Shown: piece after piece, positions 7,074 to 15,057 of the stretch
Numbering within the stretch: position 1 is the stretch's first letter
How the letters are laid out: every line of letters begins with the position of its first letter
Assembly: GCA_948602995.1 (NCBI GenBank)
Contig: CAPEBR010000003.1
Location: 62,001-126,000, forward strand
Direction: 5' to 3'
Origin: an uncultured Dorea sp.
GTDB lineage: Bacteria > Bacillota > Clostridia > Lachnospirales > Lachnospiraceae
DNA: 64,000 nt
The notes under the pieces: model-generated
Told to the model about the DNA's origin: nothing
Databases searched by the model: none
The model's input: the letters and a program-made list of their open reading frames with translations, nothing else
Position numbers and translations under genes: made by a program

Positions 7074-8939
7074 ATGGCAAAGCAATTGATACGGCGATGT
7101 ATAATTTATGGTGCAGGAGTATTTCTGTATTGCTGCCTTATCGAAGCGGCAATACATTTTACGATTCCGGAAAAGGATAAGTTTCTGATGTTCCTGGTGA
7201 TCTATCTTCTGACTGGCTTCGGGGCGTTTGAAGCTCTGAGCGAAGGACTGGCACAGAAAAAGCTTCAGGTGGATTATCTGATGATTATTCTGGCAACGAT
7301 AGGAGCCTTTGGAGTGGGCAGGTATATGGAAGGTGTTCTAGTCATGATCCTCTTTGAGATGGGTATGATTTTTGAAGCAGTGTCCATGGTAAGGGCAAAA
7401 CAGTCCATTGCAGAGATGATTGACATCCGGCCCGCCTATGCGGTGCGCAGGGTTCAGGGCGAGGAGGAAAGAGTGGATCCTTCACAGCTTCAGTTTAACC
7501 AGATGATCATCATCAGGCCGGGAGAGAGAATTCCGGCAGATGCTGTGGTTGTATCTGGAAAAAGTATGGTGGATACAAAGACAGTTACCGGAGAAACAGT
7601 ACCTCAGGCTATTGAGGAGGGAGACATCATATATGGCGGATGCGTGAATCTGGAGGGCGTGCTGGAAGCGCGTGTGATGTCTGGATACAGGAGCTCTGCA
7701 GCGTCAAAGATTATGGACATGGTGGAGCATGCACAGAATAACAAGGCGGGAAGCGAGGACTTTATTGCCAGGTTTTCAAAGATCTATACGCCGGTTATGC
7801 TGGTCTGTGCGCTGATCGTCATGTTTGTTCCGCCTGCAACGTTTTCATATGGAAATTGGGACATGTGGATTTACCGGGGGCTGATTTTTCTGATTGTGGC
7901 ATGTCCATGCGGGCTTGTAATGTCTGTTCCGGTTGCATTCCTCGGAGGAATTGCATCTGCGGCAAAACAGGGAATTCTGGTTAAAGGAGGGAATTACCTG
8001 GAGGCTCTGGCAAGAGCGGATACTTTTGTATTTGATAAGACGGGAACTCTGACAGAAGGTATGTTTAAGATAGAAGAGATAAAGGCAATGGGCATGACGG
8101 AGGAAGAACTGCTCTGTATGGCTGCACATATTGAGAGTCATTCGGAGCATCCGGTTGCAAAGTCTCTGGTGAGTGCATATGAGGGAAGGATTGTCAGCGC
8201 AAAGGTACAGGATGTCGAAGAGATTCCGGGCTTCGGGATCAGTGCCGACTATGAAGGAAAAAGAGTATATATTGGAAATTTTAAGATGATGGAGGAAAAG
8301 GAAGTACTCGCAGATGAGGAAGTGACTGACTTTGGGACAGTGGTGTATGTGGGGATTGACCAGTGGTATGCAGGCTGTTTTATCCTGTCGGATGAGATCA
8401 GGGAGGATGCTTATGACACACTTTCCTATCTGAGGAGCAAGTGCCGGGCCCTGCTGATTATGCTGACCGGAGATACAGAGGATTCCGGGATGGATGTTGC
8501 AGAGGAGCTGGAGATGGACTATGCATATACAAGTCTGACGCCGGATCAAAAGCTGGAGCAGCTGGAGGACTTCCTGTTTCTTCAGGATGATACCGGGAGG
8601 CTTGTCTGTGTGGGAGACAGTCTTAATGATACGCCAGTGCTGGAGCGCGCAGATGTGGGTATTACCTTAGGAACGGCAGATTCTGTGACAGCAGCAGAAA
8701 CGGCGGGAATTATTCTGATGGAGAATGAGCTGTCGAAGATTATAGATGCGGTTCGCATTGCCAGGGGGACACTCCGGGCTGTGAGCCAGAATATCGTATT
8801 TGCCTTATTTGTAAAGCTGCTCGTGCTGGTCTGCGCCCTGGTGGGGTATTTCGGAATGTGGGAGGCAATCCTTGTGGAGGTCATCGCCATGTTCGTGGCA
8901 GTACTGAACGCAGTGTGGGTAGTAAAGTATACGGCATAG
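7074..8939 (+). CDS. Second, divergent P1B-type ATPase without metal-binding domain
   Basis: This is a 621-residue P-type ATPase with no N-terminal heavy-metal domain. Recognisable motifs are TGETVP, the transmembrane ACPCGLVMSVP near residue 277, the phosphorylation site DKTGTLTEG near 320 and HPVAKS. The hinge reads GDSLNDTPVL instead of the near-universal GDGxNDxP, and in the final helix the Asp that aligns with ZntA D714 is Glu (LVEVIAMF). These changes suggest altered coupling or metal preference. It lies just downstream of the metal repressor, though a repeat element lies between. It is in the heavy-metal ATPase family with confidence; specificity cannot be assigned. A lipoprotein gene follows, its AGGAGG overlapping this stop codon. 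Confidence 0.88.
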   Translation: MAKQLIRRCIIYGAGVFLYCCLIEAAIHFTIPEKDKFLMFLVIYLLTGFGAFEALSEGLAQKKLQVDYLMIILATIGAFGVGRYMEGVLVMILFEMGMIFEAVSMVRAKQSIAEMIDIRPAYAVRRVQGEEERVDPSQLQFNQMIIIRPGERIPADAVVVSGKSMVDTKTVTGETVPQAIEEGDIIYGGCVNLEGVLEARVMSGYRSSAASKIMDMVEHAQNNKAGSEDFIARFSKIYTPVMLVCALIVMFVPPATFSYGNWDMWIYRGLIFLIVACPCGLVMSVPVAFLGGIASAAKQGILVKGGNYLEALARADTFVFDKTGTLTEGMFKIEEIKAMGMTEEELLCMAAHIESHSEHPVAKSLVSAYEGRIVSAKVQDVEEIPGFGISADYEGKRVYIGNFKMMEEKEVLADEEVTDFGTVVYVGIDQWYAGCFILSDEIREDAYDTLSYLRSKCRALLIMLTGDTEDSGMDVAEELEMDYAYTSLTPDQKLEQLEDFLFLQDDTGRLVCVGDSLNDTPVLERADVGITLGTADSVTAAETAGIILMENELSKIIDAVRIARGTLRAVSQNIVFALFVKLLVLVCALVGYFGMWEAILVEVIAMFVAVLNAVWVVKYTA

Positions 8940-8947
8940 GAGGAGCT

Positions 8948-9472
8948 ATGAAGCGTGTTGCGGGAATTATAACCCTGCTGCTTACCGGCATATTGCTTGC
9001 CGGGTGTGGGAAGGGTGAGTATAAAGACGGGATAGAGAGCCTTAATAATGGAAAGTATGAGGAGGCTGTCGCCCATCTGAATAAAGCGGTTGAAGAGGAA
9101 TACAATATTGGAGATGCCCTGAGGGGAATCGGAATTGCGAAATGGGAGCTTCAGGATTATAAAGGCGCCGTGGAGGCATTCAGGCAGGCATTGGATAACG
9201 GGGCGAAGGAGACCAGCGCACTGTATAATCTTATGGGTGCATGTATGCTTAAGCTTGAGGATCCGGAATCTGCTGTCTCGTACTATGAGAAGGGAATCGC
9301 AGTGGGAGACGGATCCGGTGAGGTGACAAAAGAGATGAAGTTCAATATCATCGCAGCCTATGAGAAGCTTGAGGACTGGGAAAATGCCAAAGCAAAGCTT
9401 GCCGAATATACGGAGGAATACCCCGATGATGAGCAGGCGGCGAAGGAAGCAGAGTTTTTAGAGACAAGATAA
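8948..9472 (+). CDS. TPR-repeat lipoprotein
   Basis: The 174-residue product starts at ATG 8948, directly behind TAGGAGGAGCT. Residues 1-20 form a lipoprotein signal with lipobox LLAGC, so the mature protein would be anchored through Cys19-20 to the outer face of the membrane. The rest consists of tetratricopeptide-like repeats such as GDALRGIGIAKWELQDYKG and SALYNLMGACMLKLED. TPR lipoproteins usually act as scaffolds; no partner can be read here. It lies 8 bases after the P-type ATPase gene and 13 bases before hflX, so these probably share a transcript. The frame extends upstream of 8948 inside the ATPase gene but has no ribosome binding site there. Confidence 0.85.
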   Translation: MKRVAGIITLLLTGILLAGCGKGEYKDGIESLNNGKYEEAVAHLNKAVEEEYNIGDALRGIGIAKWELQDYKGAVEAFRQALDNGAKETSALYNLMGACMLKLEDPESAVSYYEKGIAVGDGSGEVTKEMKFNIIAAYEKLEDWENAKAKLAEYTEEYPDDEQAAKEAEFLETR

Positions 9473-9485
9473 AGACAGGAGAGAT

Positions 9486-10748
9486 ATGATAGAATTAAAA
9501 CAGAAAACAGAGAGGGTTCTTCTGGTCGGGGTGAATACCTCCGGGCAGGAGGAGACGGAAAATTCTCTGCAGGAGCTGGCGGAGCTTGTCCAGACAGCAG
9601 GAGCCCTGACAGTGGGAGCGGTCATACAGTCACGCGAACAGGTACATCCGGGGACTTATGTGGGGAAAGGAAAGCTGGTCGAAATCAAAGATCTCCTGTG
9701 GGAGCGGGATGCCACGGGAATTATCTGTGATGATGAACTCTCCCCGGCACAGATGAAGAATCTTCAGGATGAGCTGGACGTGAAGGTGATGGACAGGACA
9801 CTTCTGATACTTGACATCTTTGCATCGCGTGCATCTACCAGTGAGGGAAAGCTTCAGGTGGAACTGGCGCAGCTTAAGTACCGTCAGACAAGACTACGGG
9901 GCTTTGGAACTGCTATGTCAAGACTTGGAGGCGGTATCGGAACGAGAGGGCCGGGAGAGAAAAAGCTGGAGACAGACCGGAGGCTGATACAGAGAAGGAT
10001 CTCTGCTCTGAACCGGGAATTAAAGGATGTAAAACGTCACCGGGAGATTACGAGAGGACAAAGAAGCCGCAGCCATATACCCGTGGCTGCTATTGTGGGC
10101 TATACGAATGCAGGAAAGTCTACACTTCTTAATACCCTTACGGATGCAGGGATACTGGCAGAGGACCAGTTATTTGCCACACTGGACCCAACTACAAGGA
10201 ATCTGAAGCTTCCGGGGGGACAGGAGCTGCTCCTGACGGATACTGTAGGGTTTATCAGGAAGCTGCCCCATCATCTGATTGATGCTTTCCGCAGTACTCT
10301 TGAGGAGGCAAAGTATGCGGATTTTATCCTGCATGTGGTGGATGTGTCAAACCCTCAGATGGACAGTCAGATGTATATTGCGTATGAGACACTGGAGAAT
10401 CTGGGAGTAAAAGACAAGCCTGTCATTACTGTTTTCAATAAGCAGGATAAGGTAAGAGAGATGCCTCTCATACGGGATTTCCGTGCAGATTACACCGTGA
10501 AGCTGTCTGCAAAGACCGGGGAGGGCATAGAGGAACTCTTGGGAATTATGGAGGCAGTGCTCAGAGAGCAGAAGGTGGCAGTGGAAGCGCTATATCCCTA
10601 TGACGAGATCGGAAAGCTCCAGCTGATTCGTAAATACGGCGAACTTATGGAAGAGGAGTACCAGGAGGGCGGTGTCTTTATAAGCGCCTATGTACCGGCG
10701 GATCTTTATGAAAAGGTAAGGGTATCCCGGCAGCATTCTGACCGTTAA
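9486..10748 (+). CDS. hflX: Ribosome-associated GTPase HflX
   Basis: The 420-residue protein has the HflX N-terminal domain (GTYVGKGKL near residue 57, DDELSPAQMKNL), a middle coiled segment with RGPGEKKLETDRR, and a TrmE-Era type GTPase domain. G1 is GYTNAGKSTL near residue 203, G3 is DTVGFIRKLPHHL, and G4 is NKQD. HflX binds the 50S subunit and helps split stalled or heat-damaged ribosomes. Length and motif order are standard. The start ATG follows CAGGAGAGAT. It is convergent with the AraC-family gene; the two stop codons overlap within GTTAAC. Confidence 0.97.
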   Translation: MIELKQKTERVLLVGVNTSGQEETENSLQELAELVQTAGALTVGAVIQSREQVHPGTYVGKGKLVEIKDLLWERDATGIICDDELSPAQMKNLQDELDVKVMDRTLLILDIFASRASTSEGKLQVELAQLKYRQTRLRGFGTAMSRLGGGIGTRGPGEKKLETDRRLIQRRISALNRELKDVKRHREITRGQRSRSHIPVAAIVGYTNAGKSTLLNTLTDAGILAEDQLFATLDPTTRNLKLPGGQELLLTDTVGFIRKLPHHLIDAFRSTLEEAKYADFILHVVDVSNPQMDSQMYIAYETLENLGVKDKPVITVFNKQDKVREMPLIRDFRADYTVKLSAKTGEGIEELLGIMEAVLREQKVAVEALYPYDEIGKLQLIRKYGELMEEEYQEGGVFISAYVPADLYEKVRVSRQHSDR

Positions 10749-11584
10749 CCACGCAGTGATGTACCCGGGGGTTCTCCGAATAACCCCCGATAAGCGCGCT
10801 GAAAGGTAGAATAGTTCCTGTAGCCGCAGGAAAAGCAGGCCTCCTTAAGAGGAATGCCGGATAAAATGAGTTCTTTTGCAAGCAGGAGCCGCTTCCTGGC
10901 GATATAACCGCCCATGGTATAGCCGGTTTCCTGCTTGAACTGTCTCATCATATAATATTTGCTGATATAGAAGCGCTCTGCAAGGGCGTCAATATTCAGA
11001 TCCCTGGACAGATTTTCGTTAATATATTGAAGAATGGGAACCATCCTGGAATTCTGATTGTCAGTGTCAATGAATTCCAGGCGGTTTTTTATCGCCGCAC
11101 GGTTCAGATGGATCATAAATTCCAGAAACAATACCTGGCGGTACAGCTCCGAAGCATAATTTTCATCCGAAAAAGATTTTTCAAGCCTGATAATAGAGGC
11201 AAAGAGGGAGCTTTTCTCTAAAGAAGGAATCCGCAGGACATTCGAATGTTCCTTTTCGGCTTTCTGAAAACAGTAGCTTAAGTCATAGGAATCAGTCTTG
11301 TAGGCATTCATAAAGCCAGGAGAGATATAGACGATGATCCGTTCGTAGACGAACGAATTATCCACACTGAGCCTGTGGATATCATTGTGTTTTACGAGTA
11401 CAATGTCATAGGGGGATAATTCATAGGATTTTCCCTCAATCATATAAGAGACCTGCCCCTTAATAAAAATCGTAATCTTATCAAAATCATGATAATGATA
11501 TTCTACCTCACGAGTTTCCTTGTCTGTCAGGTGAAACAGACGGAATTCACTGCTCAGATAACCTTTTTTCATTGCTTCATCCAC
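10745..11584 (-). CDS. AraC-family transcriptional regulator
   Basis: This is a 279-residue regulator with an N-terminal cupin-like sensor (EVEYHYHDFDKITIFIKG ... ELSPYDIVLVKHNDIH) and a C-terminal AraC DNA-binding domain with two helix-turn-helix units. The first is around LNIDALAERFYISKYYMMRQFKQETG, the second around IPLKEACFSCGYRNYSTFQRAYRGLFG. The likely start is GTG at 11584, with AGGAGG 8 nt upstream on the minus strand; an internal ATG four codons later is the alternative. The family usually senses sugars or other small ligands. No adjacent target operon is obvious because hflX is convergent and dapF is divergent, about 200 bases away. The ligand is unknown. Confidence 0.88.
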   Translation of the reverse strand: MDEAMKKGYLSSEFRLFHLTDKETREVEYHYHDFDKITIFIKGQVSYMIEGKSYELSPYDIVLVKHNDIHRLSVDNSFVYERIIVYISPGFMNAYKTDSYDLSYCFQKAEKEHSNVLRIPSLEKSSLFASIIRLEKSFSDENYASELYRQVLFLEFMIHLNRAAIKNRLEFIDTDNQNSRMVPILQYINENLSRDLNIDALAERFYISKYYMMRQFKQETGYTMGGYIARKRLLLAKELILSGIPLKEACFSCGYRNYSTFQRAYRGLFGEPPGTSLRG

Positions 11585-11629
11585 AAGAAGATCCTCCTTT
11601 ACTTTTCAGTGTTCCCTGCACCAGGGAGT

Positions 11630-11684
11630 CATGCTTTTCCATACAGATATGAAATGCATGAGCTATTGCCACTTGTATCATTTT
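11630..11684 (+). repeat. Hairpin + CTTGTATCAT repeat, copy 2
   Basis: CATGCTTTTCCATACAGATA then TGAAATGCATG is an imperfect hairpin, followed by TTGCCACTTGTATCATTTTA. It aligns with the copy at 6995-7053. Confidence 0.65.
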
Positions 11685-11792
11685 ATCTTGAAAGAGCAGG
11701 ATTTGCAATATAATTAGCAGTATTTCACCTTGAAATGATGAAAAATGCCTGTTATGATATAGAAAACAGAGAGTTCGGTAAGGAGGTAAAAG

Positions 11793-12650
11793 ATGAAGGT
11801 AGTACTGGAGCGTTATCATGGACTGGGGAATGACTATGTTGTATTTGACCCGAATAAAAATGAACTGGAACTGACAGTGGAGAATGTAAAGATGATCTGT
11901 GACCGTAATGCAGGACTTGGGGCGGACGGCGTGCTGGAAGGACCGGTCTTAAAAGAAGACGGAATGCATGTCAAGGTGTGGAATCCGGATGGAAGTGAAT
12001 CCGAGACAAGCGGAAACGGCGTCCGGATCTTTGCGAAATACTTAAAGGATGCCAGTTATATCCAGAAGAAGAATTTTAAGCTGTATACAGGAAACGGCCC
12101 GGTAGAGGTGACATTTTTAAATGAGGACGGGAGCCGTCTGAGGGTGTCCATGGGGAAACTATCTTTCTGGAGTGACGACATTCCGGTGACAGGAGACAGA
12201 AGAGAGGTTATAAACGAGGATATGGTATTTGGAAGAACTCTGTATCCGGTAACTTGTGTTAATATCGGGAACCCCCACTGTGTAATTCCCATGCGGGAGA
12301 TTTCGAAGCATCTCGTATGCAAGATCGGAGATTATGCCGAGCTTGCCAGGTATTTCCCGAACCGGGTGAATACCCAGATCATGAAAGTGGTTGATAAGGA
12401 GCATCTGTCGATAGAGATATATGAAAGAGGAGCCGGATATACTCTTGCCTCCGGAACAGGCGCCTGCGCGGCGGCGGGCGTGGCCTATAAGCTTGGCATG
12501 ACAAACAGCAAGGTGGTTGTCCATATGCCGGGAGGCGATCTTCAGGTAGAGGTAGAAGATGACTGGAATGTCTATATGACAGGTGATGTATTCTACGTGG
12601 CGAAGCTAACGCTTAGCAATGAATTCGTAGAGAAGCTCAGGAGTCTGTAA
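11793..12650 (+). CDS. dapF: Diaminopimelate epimerase-like protein with both catalytic Cys replaced by Ser
   Basis: The 285-residue protein has the DapF fold signatures YHGLGNDY, GLGADGVL, WNPDGSE, IGNPHCV and the C-terminal ERGAGYTLASGTGACAA. DapF converts LL- to meso-diaminopimelate in lysine and peptidoglycan synthesis. In characterised DapF the two acid/base cysteines lie in CGNG (Cys73) and CGTG (Cys217). Here the matching residues are Ser73 (TSGNGVR) and Ser220 (ASGTGAC). The rest of the active-site framework is kept, and I recall other clostridial DapF homologues with the same SGNG form, so this looks like an established variant and not decay. AGGAGG precedes the ATG. Whether it is a true DAP epimerase is open. 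Confidence 0.88.
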   Translation: MKVVLERYHGLGNDYVVFDPNKNELELTVENVKMICDRNAGLGADGVLEGPVLKEDGMHVKVWNPDGSESETSGNGVRIFAKYLKDASYIQKKNFKLYTGNGPVEVTFLNEDGSRLRVSMGKLSFWSDDIPVTGDRREVINEDMVFGRTLYPVTCVNIGNPHCVIPMREISKHLVCKIGDYAELARYFPNRVNTQIMKVVDKEHLSIEIYERGAGYTLASGTGACAAAGVAYKLGMTNSKVVVHMPGGDLQVEVEDDWNVYMTGDVFYVAKLTLSNEFVEKLRSL

Positions 12651-12654
12651 AATC

Positions 12655-12696
12655 AATTGGGGACGGGGTATTTTTAAAAATACCCCGTCCCCAATT
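12655..12696. repeat. GGGGACGGGG palindrome, copy 1 (42 bp, perfect)
   Basis: This is a perfect 21+21 bp palindrome with AATTGGGGACGGGGT on the left and its complement on the right, five bases after the dapF stop. Copies at 33253-33298 and 42596-42640 also sit at gene 3' ends. It may work as a bidirectional terminator. Confidence 0.92.
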
Positions 12697-12711
12697 CTGA
12701 TGCAGGAGTGA

Positions 12712-12793
12712 GGGGCGGTTTTTGCGTAGCAAAACTCACAAATGCCGCCCCGAATCGTTACTATGAGCGGACGGTTAGTCCGTGAATAGTAAC
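12712..12793 (+). repeat. Two-hairpin repeat unit (GGGGCGG hairpin + 37-bp hairpin)
   Basis: 12712-12751 is a hairpin with GGGGCGG/CCGCCCC arms, and 12757-12793 is the 37-bp hairpin GTTACTATGAGCGG...GTGAATAGTAAC. The same pair occurs in opposite orientation at 3760-3840. Confidence 0.85.
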
Positions 12794-12815
12794 CAATTTA
12801 AGGAGGAGCAGGATA

Positions 12816-13289
12816 ATGAGAAGAAAAGAAAGAGAAGTTACAGATCAGCAGAAGCTTTCAGAGATCATCGAGGCATGCCATTGCTGCAGAGTCGGTTTTG
12901 CCTGTGAAGGTCAAGTGTATATTGTTCCGGTAAATTTTGGGTATGTGTGTGAGGATGGAAATTACACCCTTTATTTCCACGGCGCAGGGGAAGGACGGAA
13001 GATGGAGCTTGTCAGGGAGAACCCGGTGGCCGGATTTGAGATGGATACAGGATATGAGCTTAAGACAGCAGCTTCGGCATGCGGGTATTCGGCATATTTT
13101 CAGAGTATTACAGGACAGGGAAGGGTCAGCATTGTAAATGATATGGAGGAAAAGAGAAAGGGGCTGTGTGCTGTTATGAAGCATGAGACCGGGAAGGCTG
13201 ACTGGGAATTTCAGGAGAAGATGTTAGACGCAGTCTGCGTCTGGAAACTGGAAGTAAGCGGGCTTACAGGGAAGGAGCATGTGCAATAA
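12816..13289 (+). CDS. Pyridoxamine 5'-phosphate oxidase-family / NimA-like flavoprotein
   Basis: The 157-residue protein matches the split-barrel FMN-binding family that contains NimA-type nitroimidazole reductases. It has the N-terminal MRRKEREVTD, the strand VGFACEGQVYIVPVNFGY, LYFHGAGEGRKMELV and VAGFEMD, and ends with VWKLEVSGLTGKEH. Family members reduce nitro groups or flavins in the cytoplasm; many in anaerobes are of unknown role and presence does not show drug resistance. Start ATG 12816 follows AAGGAGGAG. It is a single gene between repeat elements and a convergent radical SAM gene. Confidence 0.87.
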   Translation: MRRKEREVTDQQKLSEIIEACHCCRVGFACEGQVYIVPVNFGYVCEDGNYTLYFHGAGEGRKMELVRENPVAGFEMDTGYELKTAASACGYSAYFQSITGQGRVSIVNDMEEKRKGLCAVMKHETGKADWEFQEKMLDAVCVWKLEVSGLTGKEHVQ

Positions 13290-13325
13290 ACTAGAAAGGG
13301 AGAGTTCGAAAGTTGTATAACCACT

Positions 13326-13382
13326 GCTGTTCACGGGTCAGGAATGCGCACAAGCTGCGCATTCCGTAAGAACAGGAATCAG
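13326..13382 (-). repeat. Repeat module: hairpin + GATTC tail
   Basis: GTTCACGGGTCAGGAATGCGC with GCGCATTCCGTAAGAA forms a hairpin. It resembles 3847-3900 and the first half of the 130-bp elements. It lies just past the 3' end of the radical SAM gene. Confidence 0.6.
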
Positions 13383-13385
13383 ATA

Positions 13386-14249
13386 TTAATTTTCCAGATT
13401 CAGAAGGTAATCAATGGCATGGAGCAGTACGTCTTTTTGCTCAGGCAGCATGCCTCTGATTGTATATTTATCAAGGACAGTTGTGTCTTCAAACAGACAG
13501 TCCGTGACAGAGAGATTCTGAATGAGAAGACGTTCTTCTTTTATAATCTGTTCTGGCGTCATCATATCAAAGGCTCCGGACTGAGCCTCTTTATAAAGGG
13601 GTGTGCCCTCCCACAGCTTAAGCTTCAGGCACCAGATATTGCGGGGGTGCACTTTATTTAACATTCTTGCAGTTTCAATAGCATTCATATACGAATAGGT
13701 CTTTCCGCCAAGCCCGGGGATCACCGTCAGATAATAGGCGATGCCCGCCCGGTCAAGACGGAGAAGAGCCTCCACTGTCTGGGCGGAGGTGATGCCTTTC
13801 TTACGTTCCGCCAGGATGGAATCGCTGCCGCTTTCCACACCGATGTGAAGCGCCTCCACTCCTTTCTTTCGCAGAAGCACAAGCTCCTCATCTGTTTTTC
13901 TTGAAATGTCGTCAATGCGGGAGTACATGGCATATTCTTTGAGATTAGGCATGTAAGTACTGGCAAGCTCTATAATAGAAAGAAGCTTTTCTGCTTCCAT
14001 GCAGAATACGTTTTCCCCAAGGAAAAACATCCGGCGGTCATCCGGGCGCAGGGCGGCAAGGATGCGGAGGCTCTGCTCTAATTTTTCCGGTGGATGTATC
14101 TGAAAGGCATCCCTGGCAAAATCGCAGAAAGTACATTTATGCCAACTGCAGCCAAGAGAGACCTCCAGCGGCACGTCCCCCTCCTCATGGGGAGGAAGAT
14201 AGATTGTATCGTGTGTGTAGATGGACTGGTATAATTCTTCACGGGTCAT
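13386..14249 (-). CDS. Radical SAM protein
   Basis: The product is 287 residues from the ATG at 14249 (MTREELYQSIYTHDTIYLPP). The iron-sulfur motif is LGCSWHKCTFCDF, a C-x4-C-x2-C pattern found in a subgroup of radical SAM enzymes. A second signature, EALHIGVESGSDSIL, fits the radical SAM core (SAM and strand 4-5 contacts), and the GxPGLGGKTYSY segment follows. A longer reading to 14342 exists, but it would code through a probable promoter region, and AAGGAG on the minus strand lies 12 nt before the chosen ATG. It catalyses an unknown SAM-dependent radical reaction; relatives are annotated as uncharacterised or HemN-like. It is alone on the minus strand. Confidence 0.85.
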   Translation of the reverse strand: MTREELYQSIYTHDTIYLPPHEEGDVPLEVSLGCSWHKCTFCDFARDAFQIHPPEKLEQSLRILAALRPDDRRMFFLGENVFCMEAEKLLSIIELASTYMPNLKEYAMYSRIDDISRKTDEELVLLRKKGVEALHIGVESGSDSILAERKKGITSAQTVEALLRLDRAGIAYYLTVIPGLGGKTYSYMNAIETARMLNKVHPRNIWCLKLKLWEGTPLYKEAQSGAFDMMTPEQIIKEERLLIQNLSVTDCLFEDTTVLDKYTIRGMLPEQKDVLLHAIDYLLNLEN

Positions 14250-14356
14250 GATAATGGTAAACTCCTTTTTAAGCATTCTTGTTATTTTTACTATATCACA
14301 GTTTGACTGGATAGTATATAATGACATGAAATGATGGTTCATTCTTGCGTTTAGTT

Positions 14357-14393
14357 GTTACTATTCATGGACTAACCGTTCGATCATAGTAAC
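14357..14393. repeat. 37-bp hairpin repeat, solo copy
   Basis: GTTACTATTCATGG ... ATCATAGTAAC is 37 bp, the same length as the copies at 3760-3796, 12757-12793 and 59757-59793. It lies in the leader of the BlaI-like gene. Confidence 0.85.
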
Positions 14394-14443
14394 TGCGTTT
14401 ATTCTGCTTACTTTACAAAGTTGTTCTATAGGTAACATACCCA

Positions 14444-14515
14444 TACAATTGTGAATATTTCAAAGTTTTTGTTGAAAAACAACTAAAAATATAGTAACAT
14501 AATCATACAACTATA
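14444..14515 (+). promoter_or_regulatory. Candidate BlaI/CopY-type operator region
   Basis: TACAATTGTG at 14444-14453 differs by one base from the TACAnnTGTA core used by BlaI/MecI/CopY regulators. TACAACTATA occurs at 14506-14515. Between them, CAACTAAAAATATAG at 14480-14494 matches a motif downstream of the BlaR1-like gene (16447-16461) at 14 of 15 bases. This suggests autoregulation; it is inferred only. Confidence 0.45.
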
Positions 14516-14529
14516 TAGAAGGATGAAAG

Positions 14530-14610
14530 ATGGATAAAGTTACTATTAACAACGATTTGCTATTCATGGTAAAAAAGATGGGCTTTTGGGGGCTAATGAT
14601 TTTGAAATAA
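14530..14610 (+). CDS. Possible 26-residue leader peptide
   Basis: ATG at 14530 follows GAAGGATGAAAG and opens a 26-codon frame (MDKVTINNDLLFMVKKMGFW and six more residues) ending in TAA at 14608. It is hydrophobic toward the C-terminus. It sits between the candidate operator region and the BlaI-like gene. It may be translated as a leader or a small membrane peptide, or it may be chance; I know of no homologue. Confidence 0.3.
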   Translation: MDKVTINNDLLFMVKKMGFWGLMILK

Positions 14611-14643
14611 TTAAAATACAATGATAAATTCAAAGAGAGGTGT

Positions 14644-15057
14644 ATGATGAACGAGTTTTATAATGATGAACGATCACTGAGTCCGTGCGAGACGATTATT
14701 ATGAAGGCGATATGGGATAAAGGAGAGGATATTTCAATTTCTGAGCTTTCTGAAGTTCTCAAAACGAAATACAACAAAGACTACAAGCGGACAACTATTG
14801 TGACATTTATCCTTAGTCTTACGGCAAAAGGATTTGCAAGGCAATACAGGAAAGGCAGATATGCCTATGTCCATGCTTTAAAGAGTGAGGAGGAATATAA
14901 ACAGAAGCTTCTTAAAGAGCAGAAGGACTTCTGGTATCACGGAGATGCTGCGAGAGTAGTTGCGGCGCTCTGCACACCTGGAGAGATTACGAAGCAAGAA
15001 ATACAGACGATAAGGGAGATATTAGATGATCTGGACGATTTTGATGAGAGCAATTGA
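14644..15057 (+). CDS. BlaI/MecI/CopY-family transcriptional repressor
   Basis: The 137-residue protein has the winged-helix of BlaI/MecI: LSPCETIIMKAIWDKGEDISISELSEVL then YKRTTIVTFILSLTAKGF, and a helical dimerisation tail. These repressors bind TACA/TGTA palindromes and are cleaved by the partner M56 protease when an external signal is sensed. The next gene is that protease, overlapping by 32 bases. GAGAGG precedes the start; ATG 14647 is a near-equal alternative. The sensor partner lacks a penicillin-binding domain, so the signal is unlikely to be a beta-lactam bound in the classical way. The AT-rich island begins right after this pair, which may be a target. Confidence 0.9.
   Translation: MMNEFYNDERSLSPCETIIMKAIWDKGEDISISELSEVLKTKYNKDYKRTTIVTFILSLTAKGFARQYRKGRYAYVHALKSEEEYKQKLLKEQKDFWYHGDAARVVAALCTPGEITKQEIQTIREILDDLDDFDESN

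Noticed and set aside
12816..13289. Calling the Nim-like gene a drug-resistance determinant
   Set aside because: The split-barrel family is broad and the sequence alone does not show nitroimidazole reduction.
14250..14342. Upstream extension of the radical SAM gene to ATG 14342
   Set aside because: The extra 31 residues have no family character, cover a likely promoter region, and a ribosome binding site supports ATG 14249.
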